From contig NZ_SULJ01000002.1 in the NCBI RefSeq assembly GCF_007115105.1, positions 118,044-182,043 of the forward strand: 64,000 nucleotides of DNA. The letters are read 5' to 3'. Source of the DNA: Clostridium sp. HBUAS56010 (GTDB taxonomy: Bacteria > Bacillota > Clostridia > Lachnospirales > Lachnospiraceae). Made by a program: the position numbers and the translations under genes. Below are positions 1 to 8,202 of the stretch, piece after piece (positions within the stretch are counted from its first letter, which is position 1; every line of letters begins with the position of its first letter). The notes beneath the pieces are model-generated. The model saw only the letters and a program-made list of their open reading frames with translations, searched no databases and was not told where the DNA came from.

Positions 1-658
1 CACGAAATACCGGTGCCACCTCAAATACCCTGTCATAGACTCCGACCATGGTCTGTTTATAAAACTGAGGGCTTTGCCCCAGTTCTGCTTTTTTATTAAA
101 ATAATCCAGTTTGAATACATTGGAACCGCCTTCTGCTCCCCGTGCTACAATCTTAGGTGTGCGAATCTCCGTAAATCCCTGTTTATGCAGGAAATCCCGA
201 AATCCCCGTACAATTCCCTCCTGAATCTTAAACTTTGCCCGTTCCATGGGATTCCTTAATGTAATGGGACGCAGCGCCAGCTTTGTTTCAAGTGAGGTGT
301 TTAATTTCCATTTGCTGATGGCAATGGGCATCACCTCTGCCGGCTGGGATAATACTTCAATGGCTGTCAGACGCAGTTCAAATCCGCGGGGCGCACGATC
401 CTCCTTCGAAACCATTCCGGTAACCCGGATAGCCGATTCTTCTTTCAAAAGACTTAAATCAAATGCTGTCTTTCCTTCTTCAAACACACACTGTACAAGC
501 CCCTCTGCCTTACGCAGAATGACAAATGCCACATCTCCCATATCCCTGATGGTATGGACACTGCCTTCCATCTGAACGGTCTTTCCTTCATAATCACCGG
601 AACAGATCTCCATAATTCCTACCGTTTCCTTTTGTTTCACACCTTTGATAAATTCCAT
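1..658 (-). CDS. aspS: Aspartyl-tRNA synthetase, archaeal-type (probably non-discriminating), 5' part
   Basis: Class II synthetase; the first 219 codons are present and the 3' end lies beyond the left edge. Residues about 15-110 form the anticodon-binding OB fold. The catalytic core then begins with motif 2-proximal sequences resembling GAEGGSNVF, the QSPQFYKQ block and VFEVAPVF. These are the archaeal/eukaryal AspRS layout, not the bacterial AspRS with its inserted GAD domain. In clostridia this type (AspRS2) often charges both tRNA-Asp and tRNA-Asn and works with GatCAB; that role is inferred here. The ATG at 658 follows an AAGGAG site. A T-box leader lies directly upstream. The specifier codon looks like AAC (Asn) rather than GAC, which fits a non-discriminating enzyme. 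Confidence 0.88.
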   Translation of the reverse strand, partial: MEFIKGVKQKETVGIMEICSGDYEGKTVQMEGSVHTIRDMGDVAFVILRKAEGLVQCVFEEGKTAFDLSLLKEESAIRVTGMVSKEDRAPRGFELRLTAIEVLSQPAEVMPIAISKWKLNTSLETKLALRPITLRNPMERAKFKIQEGIVRGFRDFLHKQGFTEIRTPKIVARGAEGGSNVFKLDYFNKKAELGQSPQFYKQTMVGVYDRVFEVAPVFR

Positions 659-734
659 CTTTCTTTCTCCTTACCTGGTTGTGTGTAAATGTAATTGCTT
701 TGATTCCGGAGAAAAGGATTTTTACAATAAAAAT

Positions 735-1100
735 ATCCCGTCCCGGAATACAGTTACATATTCCGGGACGGGATTTATATGGCTATAAGTTCCCGCGGTA
801 CCACCCGCATTGAGACATATGCAAAAGGACATATCTCTCCACTCTGACATTTAACGCATGCTTACGGATAAATCTACCCATGACACCGGAATAATAAAAT
901 TCCGGCCGCTTCGATCTACCGGCTCCGGAGTGTTCCCATAGCCAAGTCCCACATGACGGCGCTCTCAGTCGGTGACGCCCTCTTCCTGTCGAGGTCCATA
1001 GGCCAGAGTCTCCTTCTCTGCCTTTTTTATATCTGATTTTCAATTCTGTGATGTATGATTCCCTGTTTTTAAATAATTTATCACTTCATCACAATGAATT
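735..1100 (-). promoter_or_regulatory. T-box riboswitch leader of aspS
   Basis: The conserved T-box (GGGTGGTACCGCGGG) lies at 792-811. It is followed by a strong intrinsic terminator with stem arms 735-750 and 759-774 and then a U-rich run. Stem I covers roughly 910-1040. In the specifier bulge the minus strand reads GGGAACA at 937-931. Using the same register as the tyrosine leader near 20505 (codon followed by A), the specifier is AAC (Asn) at 932-934, overlapped by GAA (Glu) at 933-935. The codon choice is my reading of the fold, not a computed structure. Uncharged tRNA would favour antitermination and aspS expression. Confidence 0.92.
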
Positions 1101-1106
1101 TCACTT

Positions 1107-1135
1107 ATAATATCACAATCTTTTTTATCCTGCAA
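1107..1135 (-). promoter_or_regulatory. Sigma-A promoter for the T-box/aspS transcript
   Basis: On the minus strand, -35 TTGCAG (1130-1135) and -10 TATTAT (1107-1112) are separated by 17 bp. Transcription would start near 1100, just upstream of T-box stem I. Confidence 0.7.
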
Positions 1136-1250
1136 GAATTATTTTCAAAAAAAGGATGAACTATGCTCTCCAAATACCCCCATGTTGACTTTTCTTGTCG
1201 AAACGGTTACAATTTTTTAATACGAATTATAAGACTGAGGTGAGCGTCCA

Positions 1251-1799
1251 ATGGGTTTTGATTATCTTCTGGTAGATGGCTACAACATCATATTTGCCTG
1301 GCCTGAATTAAAAGAGCTTGCAGGGACCAACATGGACTCCGCCAGAACAAAGCTTCAGGATATTCTCTGTAATTATCAGGGTTATAAAAAATGCAAAGTG
1401 ATTCTGGTCTTCGACGGTTATAAAGTCAAAGGAAATCCAGGAACAGTTATAGAATACCATAACATCCATGTAATTTTTACAAAAGAAGCAGAAACTGCAG
1501 ACCAGTATATTGAAAAAGTCAGCCAGCAGATCGGCAGACAATATCAGGTACGGGTAGCAACTTCCGATAAACTGGAACAGATTATCATTCTGGGAAAAGG
1601 ATGTACCAGACTATCCGCAAGAGATTTAAAAAAAGAGATTGATGAGACTAATTCCGAGATAAAAAAAGAACACCTGGAACGAATGCCCTCCCAGAAAAAC
1701 TGGCTCTTTGATCATGTAGACCCGGAATTGTTTGAATATCTGGAAGGGATTCGGTTGAATAAGGGAAAGGGGGGAAATAAGGGGAAAGGAAAAAAATGA
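1251..1799 (+). CDS. NYN-domain RNA-binding/endonuclease protein, YacP-like
   Basis: 182 residues, the usual size of the YacP/Rae1 (formerly DUF901) family of PIN-like NYN ribonucleases. The N-terminal LLVDGYNII and the VILVFDGYK segment carry the acidic residues expected of the metal-binding site. A third acidic region (ETADQYIE) and the ATSDK strand follow. The C-terminus is a basic Gly/Lys tail (residues about 170-182). In Bacillus subtilis, Rae1 is a ribosome-associated mRNA nuclease; the same activity here is inferred. The ATG follows a GAGGTGAGC site. It stands alone between the aspS promoter and the structured repeat at 1800-2023. Confidence 0.85.
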   Translation: MGFDYLLVDGYNIIFAWPELKELAGTNMDSARTKLQDILCNYQGYKKCKVILVFDGYKVKGNPGTVIEYHNIHVIFTKEAETADQYIEKVSQQIGRQYQVRVATSDKLEQIIILGKGCTRLSARDLKKEIDETNSEIKKEHLERMPSQKNWLFDHVDPELFEYLEGIRLNKGKGGNKGKGKK

Positions 1800-2023
1800 G
1801 GGGAGGAGAGAGGGAAGATTTTGCAGGCAGGGTTAGAGTTACTTAGAACAAACGGGTGCAGAAAACATGGGTGAGGATTGGCTTCCAAGCCAATTCCTCA
1901 AGGAAACCCGGAGTGCGAATTTCTTTCAGAAATTCGGACGAAGTGTTTCCGATCCCATGTTTTCTGTGCTCTTTTGTTCTTAGTAACCCTCCCTGCCGAA
2001 ACCATTTCCCCTCTCTCCTCCCC
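1800..2023. repeat. Large imperfect inverted repeat with internal hairpins (candidate structured RNA or palindromic element)
   Basis: Two arms of about 70 bp, 1800-1871 and 1954-2023, are near-perfect reverse complements. The best blocks are GGGGAGGAGAGAGGG at the outside and CAGAAAACATGGG at the inside. The enclosed 82 bp contains two more hairpins. One is at 1873-1899 (GGCTT/AAGCC core). The other is at 1902-1950, with GGAAAC/GTTTCC at its base and CGAATTTCT/AGAAATTCG at its tip. The whole folds as a long stem ending in a branched junction. It lies between two plus-strand genes. No yybP-ykoY manganese-riboswitch consensus was recognised. Function and active strand are unknown; it could be a MITE-like palindrome, a terminator or a leader RNA. 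Confidence 0.75.
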
Positions 2024-2111
2024 ACCGCCTTTTTCCCTCCCCCTCCCCTCGTTCTACCCCCTCAAAAAAAAGCATATACTTAATAAATCCTCCCAGGAGT
2101 CCATCTTCATC

Positions 2112-2675
2112 ATGACCTTAATCGAACTTTTCCTGATCGCCACCGGTGTTTCCATGGATGCCTTTGCAGTTGCTGTATGCAAGGGTCTCAGCCTGTCAAA
2201 AATGAGTTGGAAACATGCACTGGTAATCGGAATTTACTTTGGCGGTTTCCAATCGGCAATGCCTTTTCTCGGATATATTCTAGGTTCTCAGTTTAAAGAT
2301 GTGATTGCCGTCTTTGACCAGTGGATCATTTTCATTCTTCTTGCAGGCATTGGAATCAATATGATGAAAGAATCGTTTTGTTCTGACCTGGAAGACTGTG
2401 TCAACTGTTCCCTGGAGCCGGGACAGATGATTATGCTCGCCCTCGCTACCAGCATTGATGCACTGGCGGTAGGGGTTACCTTCTCGTTTCTTAAAGTTCA
2501 CATTATTTCCTCTATTTTTATTATTGGTCTTACTTCGTTTCTCTTTTCTGTCCTTGGGGTAAAGATAGGGAATTTATTTGGCATCCGGTTTAAATCAAAG
2601 GCTGAATTTTTTGGAGGCGCGATTCTAATACTGATGGGAACAAAAATTTTGTTGGAACAGACGTTATGGGAATAA
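2112..2675 (+). CDS. mntP: Manganese efflux pump MntP
   Basis: 187 residues with six predicted membrane segments and the two-fold MntP repeat. The signature GVSMDAFAVAVCKG is in the first half and ATSIDALAVGVTF in the second; both carry the membrane Asp residues typical of the family. It exports Mn2+ across the cytoplasmic membrane. The reading frame is open upstream to 1878, but that part overlaps the inverted repeat and is not protein-like. The ATG at 2112 matches the family N-terminus (MTLIELFLIATG) and has an AGGAG site about 12 nt upstream. Confidence 0.92.
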   Translation: MTLIELFLIATGVSMDAFAVAVCKGLSLSKMSWKHALVIGIYFGGFQSAMPFLGYILGSQFKDVIAVFDQWIIFILLAGIGINMMKESFCSDLEDCVNCSLEPGQMIMLALATSIDALAVGVTFSFLKVHIISSIFIIGLTSFLFSVLGVKIGNLFGIRFKSKAEFFGGAILILMGTKILLEQTLWE

Positions 2676-2754
2676 ATTTCTGGTCTGATCCGGTTTCCTG
2701 AAACAAAAAAAGAAGGACATGGCTAAATAAAACTGCCTGCCCTTCTATGTACGA

Positions 2755-3066
2755 TCAGCTTGCTTTTTCTAATAAACCTCTGCGCTCCATCTCATCACGG
2801 TATAACAGATAAGTGCCTTCCTGCATCTTTAAAAATGAGCTGTAAAAGATTCCATACATAAAGATTGCCAGTATTTTACTTCTGCGTCCCCGCTCGGAGG
2901 CTTTATAAAGATTCATCAACTGCTTGTCATTGATCTTTCCCTTTGCAATTCTCTTTCGAATGCTGTTCTGGGTAATGGTGCCAAGCAATTTACTATACAG
3001 ACTGAAAACAAACATCGCAATTGCTATAATTGCTATACATAAAATAATTGTTGTAACTGTATTCAT
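2755..3066 (-). CDS. Small membrane protein of unknown function
   Basis: 103 residues. Residues about 4-26 form a hydrophobic membrane anchor, followed by a basic, helical region (SIRKRIAKGKIND). A second weakly hydrophobic segment is near residues 68-82. I do not recognise a family. The ATG is preceded by AAAGGAG with good spacing, so the gene is likely real. It is transcribed toward mntP (convergent). Confidence 0.6.
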   Translation of the reverse strand: MNTVTTIILCIAIIAIAMFVFSLYSKLLGTITQNSIRKRIAKGKINDKQLMNLYKASERGRRSKILAIFMYGIFYSSFLKMQEGTYLLYRDEMERRGLLEKAS

Positions 3067-3156
3067 TGTTTTGCATTCTCCTTTCTACTCTTTTGTAGTT
3101 GTATACCATAAAAAAGAAGAAATGTAAACATCTTACTTTTATTTTATGATTGAAAA

Positions 3157-3981
3157 TTAATGTCCGCATTCCGGCAGATTTACCTGCGTTCCTCCGGGAA
3201 TTTCTATCTGGGTGTTGTCTACACTGATCCACACACTGGAGGCCGAAGGATTATATACCATGGAGCTATCAATGGAAAATTTCAAATTGGCCGCTGCCTT
3301 CATATAATCCACGATTTCAATATTGGTGGCATACCAGATATCATCTCTTCCTCCTGCCATTCGGCAGAATTCCTCCATTAATTCCCAGTTATTATCTCTT
3401 GGAAATTCAAAACTGTGTCCCCACACATACATCATATAGAGGTACTGGGTTTTAAACAGCTCAATAAAACGTTTTCCGTTTTCCAGTAGATTGTGGTTGT
3501 GATGACAGGTGGATTTCCACTCCAGATAATTCTCCGGCATTTCAAACCCATCGGTACTGCCTACGACCCTGCAGTATTCAATGCCAAGCCCTGGAAGCAT
3601 ATCCACAATTTCTTTTGTATAAGAACCGTTTGGATAGGACATTCCTCTGACCGGATATCCAGCCACCCGTTCCAGTGCTCTCCGGTCTTCTAAAATCTGC
3701 AGCGCCACCTGGGGGAGAGGACACCTGGCAATGGTGGGGTGAAGCACGGTATGGCAGGAAATCTCATGCCCTTTGTACACGGTACTCCACTCCTCTGGCT
3801 TCAGCCTGTTTTCAAGATCCGACAGACCTGAATTAATGTGGAAAGTACCCTTGATTCCATTGGCATTCATGATATCTACCAGCCGTCTGTCTTCCACTCT
3901 TCCATCATCATAACTCATGGTAAGAACCTTATGTTTTCCCTCTGGAAAACAGATATATATGTTTTTTAATTGATCTGTCAT
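3157..3981 (-). CDS. NodB-type polysaccharide deacetylase, intracellular
   Basis: 274 residues without a signal peptide. The metal-binding motifs of carbohydrate esterase family 4 are recognisable: SYDDG (Asp25-Asp26) and HTVLH (His77, His81), with YPNG near residue 118 as the arginine/glycine motif. It should remove acetyl groups from a sugar polymer or oligomer. The ATG overlaps the stop of the GH105 gene by 4 nt (ATGA), so it is the last gene of the RG-I operon. Cytoplasmic location and gene context suggest action on imported acetylated pectin fragments, but the substrate is inferred. The C-terminal ~45 residues look like a small beta-rich appendix. Confidence 0.85.
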   Translation of the reverse strand: MTDQLKNIYICFPEGKHKVLTMSYDDGRVEDRRLVDIMNANGIKGTFHINSGLSDLENRLKPEEWSTVYKGHEISCHTVLHPTIARCPLPQVALQILEDRRALERVAGYPVRGMSYPNGSYTKEIVDMLPGLGIEYCRVVGSTDGFEMPENYLEWKSTCHHNHNLLENGKRFIELFKTQYLYMMYVWGHSFEFPRDNNWELMEEFCRMAGGRDDIWYATNIEIVDYMKAAANLKFSIDSSMVYNPSASSVWISVDNTQIEIPGGTQVNLPECGH

Positions 3982-5027
3982 AATGCACCATCTCCTGCAA
4001 CATTTTCAAAATTTAAGACGGCGGCAAAGAATGCCAGAGCCATTCCCTGTCCCCACCCCTGAATCCATTTCTTCGAAATATTCCGGTATCCGTCCCGGTC
4101 CTTCATCACCGCTGTTCCGCCGGATACGTCGGTCAGTCTCCCGTCGGTATCCACATGGGAGAGCACTCCTTTTATAGACTTATTGATGTATTTGATATGA
4201 AGGGGATTCCCTTTTATGGTCATGGCTGCTGCAATCCCTGCAGAAGCTGACAATTCCTCATAGGATTCTTCATCATCAAGAATGGTTCTCCACAGACCGT
4301 TTTCTGTCTGCAATTGCTTTAAAGCAGAAAGCTGTTCATTTAAACTGCCGACAATTTCCAGATACTCCGGATAGAGATAGCACTCTGGTAAAATATGCCC
4401 CACCTTACTCATGGTATAGGCCGCCCAGCAATTCGCCCTTCCCCAGTAAAAACCGGACATATGATCTTTTGTCATATGATTATAGCCATGATACCACAAC
4501 CCGGTCTTTTCATTCTGGAGATACTGGATGTGCCAGTAATACTGGTTTAAAGCATCTTTAATCAGATCCCCGTCTTTGGTCATAACGCCTACCCGGAGAA
4601 GAAAAAATGCAGCCATAAACAGGGTGTCAGCCCAGCACTGTTCCGGAAAATCATTGGAAGCAGATACGGTGTGCTGGAGCACCTGATCTGCGAACCGCAG
4701 AGCTTCCTGCCTTAAATACGCAACTTTGGATTGAATGACATCCATGTATTTTTCTTCTCCTGTAGCTTCATAAAGAGTGATCAGGCAATGCCCCATGGCA
4801 CAGGTATTGACCGTCCACACCGGAAGCCCCAGCTCCATTAATTCATCCACCCGGTCTTTTAAGAAATCCAGATACTCTTTCTTTTTTGTGATCTCATAGG
4901 CTTCTGCCAGCCCATAATATGCCACACCACATGGCCAGTCCCAGGACAGGTCCATCCGCTTGGTTCTCTCAAAAATCCGGTCTATGGCATCTTCCATCTG
5001 CACTCTGTCAAATGTAAGCTTCCCCAT
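3978..5027 (-). CDS. Unsaturated rhamnogalacturonyl hydrolase, GH105 (YesR/YteR-like)
   Basis: 349 residues forming the (alpha/alpha)6 barrel of GH88/GH105. FYWGRANCWAAY near the middle and the KKWIQGWGQGMALAFF C-terminus are family hallmarks. It removes the unsaturated galacturonyl residue that RG lyases leave on the non-reducing end. There is no signal peptide, so it acts on imported oligosaccharides. GGAGG precedes the ATG. It is separated by 19 bp from the upstream PL11-CE12 gene and overlaps the downstream deacetylase by 4 nt, indicating one operon. Confidence 0.92.
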   Translation of the reverse strand: MGKLTFDRVQMEDAIDRIFERTKRMDLSWDWPCGVAYYGLAEAYEITKKKEYLDFLKDRVDELMELGLPVWTVNTCAMGHCLITLYEATGEEKYMDVIQSKVAYLRQEALRFADQVLQHTVSASNDFPEQCWADTLFMAAFFLLRVGVMTKDGDLIKDALNQYYWHIQYLQNEKTGLWYHGYNHMTKDHMSGFYWGRANCWAAYTMSKVGHILPECYLYPEYLEIVGSLNEQLSALKQLQTENGLWRTILDDEESYEELSASAGIAAAMTIKGNPLHIKYINKSIKGVLSHVDTDGRLTDVSGGTAVMKDRDGYRNISKKWIQGWGQGMALAFFAAVLNFENVAGDGAL

Positions 5028-5046
5028 CTGCTATACCTCCATATTT

Positions 5047-8000
5047 TTATTCTATTATAAGTGATTTTAGCTGTTCTGCCAATAAGCCGGCATACTTATT
5101 CGCACCTTTTTCCGAAAGATGAACAAGGTCTTCCAGATAAAATTCTCTCGCCTGTTTTTCTCCGGCTTTTTCACAACATTTCTTTGTTATGGCATACATA
5201 TCCACAAAAAGAACCTGTTCCCTTTGGGCATAAGCCCTCATTGCCTCTGTATAATCAGGAAGAAGGCGGTTTATCCTGCCCTTTTCTCCCTCTTCATTGT
5301 CCTTGCAGGGACATAGACAGACCGGAGCAAGAAGAACTGGAATAGAGCCTTGCTTCCTGGCTGCCTGGACATACTGGTTCAGATACCACGAAAACTCAGA
5401 AACAGGTACATACCGTTCCGGCTTCTCCTTTGACGCATCGTTATGCCCAAACTGAATCAGAAGATAATCTCCCCATCTTAGCTGCTTTTCCATTTCCTCC
5501 AGCCTGCCTTCTTCTATAAAACTTCTGGAAGAACGACCTGCCATGGCACAGTTATTAACAACAAGATGTCTGCTTTCGTAGCGCACCTGGTTGGAAAAAG
5601 AAGAATTTTCCTCTTTTTTTATCTGATACCTGTTTCCCGGGTCCAGATACTTTATTAATTTCTCTCCCAGTCCGGTTCTTGGAGATTCCTCCCTGGATGC
5701 GGTCTGGCTGATGGAATCTCCTGCCAGATGCACCACGATTTTTCTCTTCATATAAGGGAGAACCCGGTCAAATTCCATGTCAGAAGCGTAATAGAATCTG
5801 GGGTAACAGGGCTGGTTGTAACAATTATTCTGCCAGGCGACTCCACAGCGGTACTGGGCATCCTGCATGAGAGTAAAGAGTTTATGATCGGTGACCTCCG
5901 TATTGGTATAGATACGGATAGCCTGACTGTCCTCTGTGCGAAGAAGAATTTCTTCCCGGAAATCTCCAAAGATATCTGCCACCAGACAGGGATTCCCCTT
6001 TGTGCCGTTATTGGTTTTTGTATCCTTTGGCGTCAGCATAATCCCATGGATAAAATCCCGGATTACTCCAGTGGGATGCTGCTTTAAATAATCCTCACCA
6101 TCTGTAATCTGAGTGGTTAAATCTCCTGCCCACCGAATGGACATGTTGGTTCCCAGAGTTTCCTTTTTGATCAGATTTCCGTGACAGTCATAGGTTCCCA
6201 CACCATTGATCCAGCACTGTAATCCTCTTACCTGAGGGTTAATATCTCCAATCATACAACGTCCTAAATCTGTTTCGGCATACGTTCCAAAAAGCACGGC
6301 TCCGCTCTCCCCGTCACGAAGTGCATAGCCATAGGGAGCATGCTCTGCGCCTTCAAATACGTTAAAGATCTCATAACCTGGCCGGTCCGGGTCAATGTCG
6401 GCTGCGTGCATGGCATCGCCATGTCCCAGCTTTGCCTCTCTCCCGTCCGGCAGCCTGTCTTTGGAACTGTAAAGCAGATTTCCGTCATGGTCAATGCAGG
6501 CACCGCCGTAGATAATCTCCATACAGCCGTCCCCGTCTACATCGCAGATTGCTACTGAATGATTGCCCTGTCCTGCCAGTGCACCATAGACCGGATCAGT
6601 TCCATCTTCCGCCCCAAGTGTATCATTAAAAGGATTATTCATGGGAACAAATCCACTGTCAGCAGACCACACCTGTTGAAAACGATTCTCAAAAAACTGG
6701 TAAGCAGCCACAGCCGACCGGGTATAATATCCCCGGCAGACAACCAGGTAAGGACGCTTTCCATCCAGATAAGCAACTGCGGATAAAAACCGATCTGAAC
6801 GGTTACAGGGTTCGATTCTTTTTCCCGCATAATCTCCCCATAAAAGCCCGTCATCTTCCCGTAAGAAAGGGAAAGGAATAGTTTCCATCTCTTTTCCGTC
6901 ACCTGAAAACATGGTTAAATATTCCGGGCCCTCATAGATAAATCCGTCAAATTCCCGAAGTCTGTTTCTGGGACTTTTGCCGGGGGCATAGACATCAAGA
7001 AAATAATCTGCCAGACTGCCTGCATCTTCTTTTGAGAGAGGGTAGGAAGCCATGGCAGGAATCTGAAAACATTCCTCTAACGTCTTTGGCCAATGCCCTT
7101 GTTTTACTTCCGGATGGTCCTGCCAGTTACCGAACATTTTGATTAAATGGGAGCGATAATCAGATGCACTGGATACATAGGAATCATTATGGCTGTATCC
7201 TTTCTTTAAGTCCTCTTCCGGCATGGTAATAAAATATGTATCTCGCACATTTCCAGCCTCATCAAACCTTGTCATACGGGTTCCGGGAGCTGTCTTTAAC
7301 GCCATCTCCGCTTTCCCATCTCCGTTAAAATCATAGCACATAAACTGGGTGTAATGGGCACCTGCCCGGATGTTAGGTCCCATGTCCAGACGCCACAGCA
7401 GTCTTCCATCCAGTTTATAACAATCAATATAACAGGGACCGGTATAACCTTTTATGGAGACATCCTGAGAATTTGACGGATCCCATTTTACAAAGTACTC
7501 ATAATCCCCGTCTCCATCTACATCTGCTACCGACATGTCATTGGCAGAATACGTGTAGACTTCTCCGTTTGGAGTCACCCCATCTTCCGGTTTTCTCAGA
7601 GAAAGGTCCAGATAGCCCTGATCCCAGATATTTACAGCTTCACAGGCAAATTCCTCTTTTTCTCCAATTACGGCAGCCACCTGATATGCAGATTTATCGC
7701 TGCCCTCTTTATCCAGATAATTGGTACTGTCTGAAACCATTCCAATCAGCACTCCATCCCGGTATACCTTAAAGTTTACACCGGTCAGTCCACCCAGCTT
7801 CTGATCAAATCCTGTTACTTCTGTTACAAAGAAACGCCAGCTTAAAAAGATTCCCTGCTTTGTTTTTACTGCCACCAGCCCCCGGTTCAGTGTCTCCAGC
7901 TGTTCCTCTAACATGTAATGAACTGGTGATATAAGTGTCTCTTCCTGTACTTTCTTTTCCTCTTTATCCACAAAAACAACCTTTAGATAATGAGGAATAT

Positions 8001-8178
8001 GGGTTGACTTTTTCAGACAGAACTTCTGCTTCTTCTCTTCTGAAATCTCTCCGAGATAACGGTAATTTTCCCAAGCTGTTTCCCGGTCTGACCAGTAGAT
8101 TCTTGCTGCAACGGCATCTTCCGGCAATTCCCAGCCGATGGTGACGCTTTCTCTGTTTATGGATACAATATAAATCAT
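5047..8178 (-). CDS. Rhamnogalacturonan lyase (PL11) fused to a rhamnogalacturonan acetylesterase (CE12-type SGNH)
   Basis: 1043 residues. Residues about 1-800 are a PL11 RG-I lyase (YesW/YesX family). It has an N-terminal fibronectin-like part and repeated Asp-rich calcium motifs (VADVDGDGDYE, YDFNGDGKAE, ICDVDGDGCME, VADIFGDFREE) of the beta-propeller. Residues about 815-1043 are an SGNH esterase with GDS (Ser822), GRSS, GHND (911-914) and the DLVH catalytic Asp/His (1017, 1020), as in YesT-type RG acetylesterases. No signal peptide is present. In Bacillus the lyase and esterase are separate genes; here one cytoplasmic chain should deacetylate and cleave the same substrate. The ATG follows GGAGGAG. 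Confidence 0.9.
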   Translation of the reverse strand: MIYIVSINRESVTIGWELPEDAVAARIYWSDRETAWENYRYLGEISEEKKQKFCLKKSTHIPHYLKVVFVDKEEKKVQEETLISPVHYMLEEQLETLNRGLVAVKTKQGIFLSWRFFVTEVTGFDQKLGGLTGVNFKVYRDGVLIGMVSDSTNYLDKEGSDKSAYQVAAVIGEKEEFACEAVNIWDQGYLDLSLRKPEDGVTPNGEVYTYSANDMSVADVDGDGDYEYFVKWDPSNSQDVSIKGYTGPCYIDCYKLDGRLLWRLDMGPNIRAGAHYTQFMCYDFNGDGKAEMALKTAPGTRMTRFDEAGNVRDTYFITMPEEDLKKGYSHNDSYVSSASDYRSHLIKMFGNWQDHPEVKQGHWPKTLEECFQIPAMASYPLSKEDAGSLADYFLDVYAPGKSPRNRLREFDGFIYEGPEYLTMFSGDGKEMETIPFPFLREDDGLLWGDYAGKRIEPCNRSDRFLSAVAYLDGKRPYLVVCRGYYTRSAVAAYQFFENRFQQVWSADSGFVPMNNPFNDTLGAEDGTDPVYGALAGQGNHSVAICDVDGDGCMEIIYGGACIDHDGNLLYSSKDRLPDGREAKLGHGDAMHAADIDPDRPGYEIFNVFEGAEHAPYGYALRDGESGAVLFGTYAETDLGRCMIGDINPQVRGLQCWINGVGTYDCHGNLIKKETLGTNMSIRWAGDLTTQITDGEDYLKQHPTGVIRDFIHGIMLTPKDTKTNNGTKGNPCLVADIFGDFREEILLRTEDSQAIRIYTNTEVTDHKLFTLMQDAQYRCGVAWQNNCYNQPCYPRFYYASDMEFDRVLPYMKRKIVVHLAGDSISQTASREESPRTGLGEKLIKYLDPGNRYQIKKEENSSFSNQVRYESRHLVVNNCAMAGRSSRSFIEEGRLEEMEKQLRWGDYLLIQFGHNDASKEKPERYVPVSEFSWYLNQYVQAARKQGSIPVLLAPVCLCPCKDNEEGEKGRINRLLPDYTEAMRAYAQREQVLFVDMYAITKKCCEKAGEKQAREFYLEDLVHLSEKGANKYAGLLAEQLKSLIIE

Positions 8179-8202
8179 GTCTCTCCTCCGTCTTTTCTGG
8201 CT

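Noticed and set aside
783..1043. Open frame on the minus strand
   Set aside because: It lies wholly in the T-box leader and its sequence is explained by stem I and the T-box core.
1878..2111. N-terminal extension of MntP
   Set aside because: The added residues fall in the inverted repeat and are not membrane-like; family alignment and AGGAG support ATG 2112.
1800..2111. Manganese (yybP-ykoY) riboswitch
   Set aside because: The position before mntP is right, but the conserved internal-loop motifs were not found; the structure is a long inverted repeat instead.
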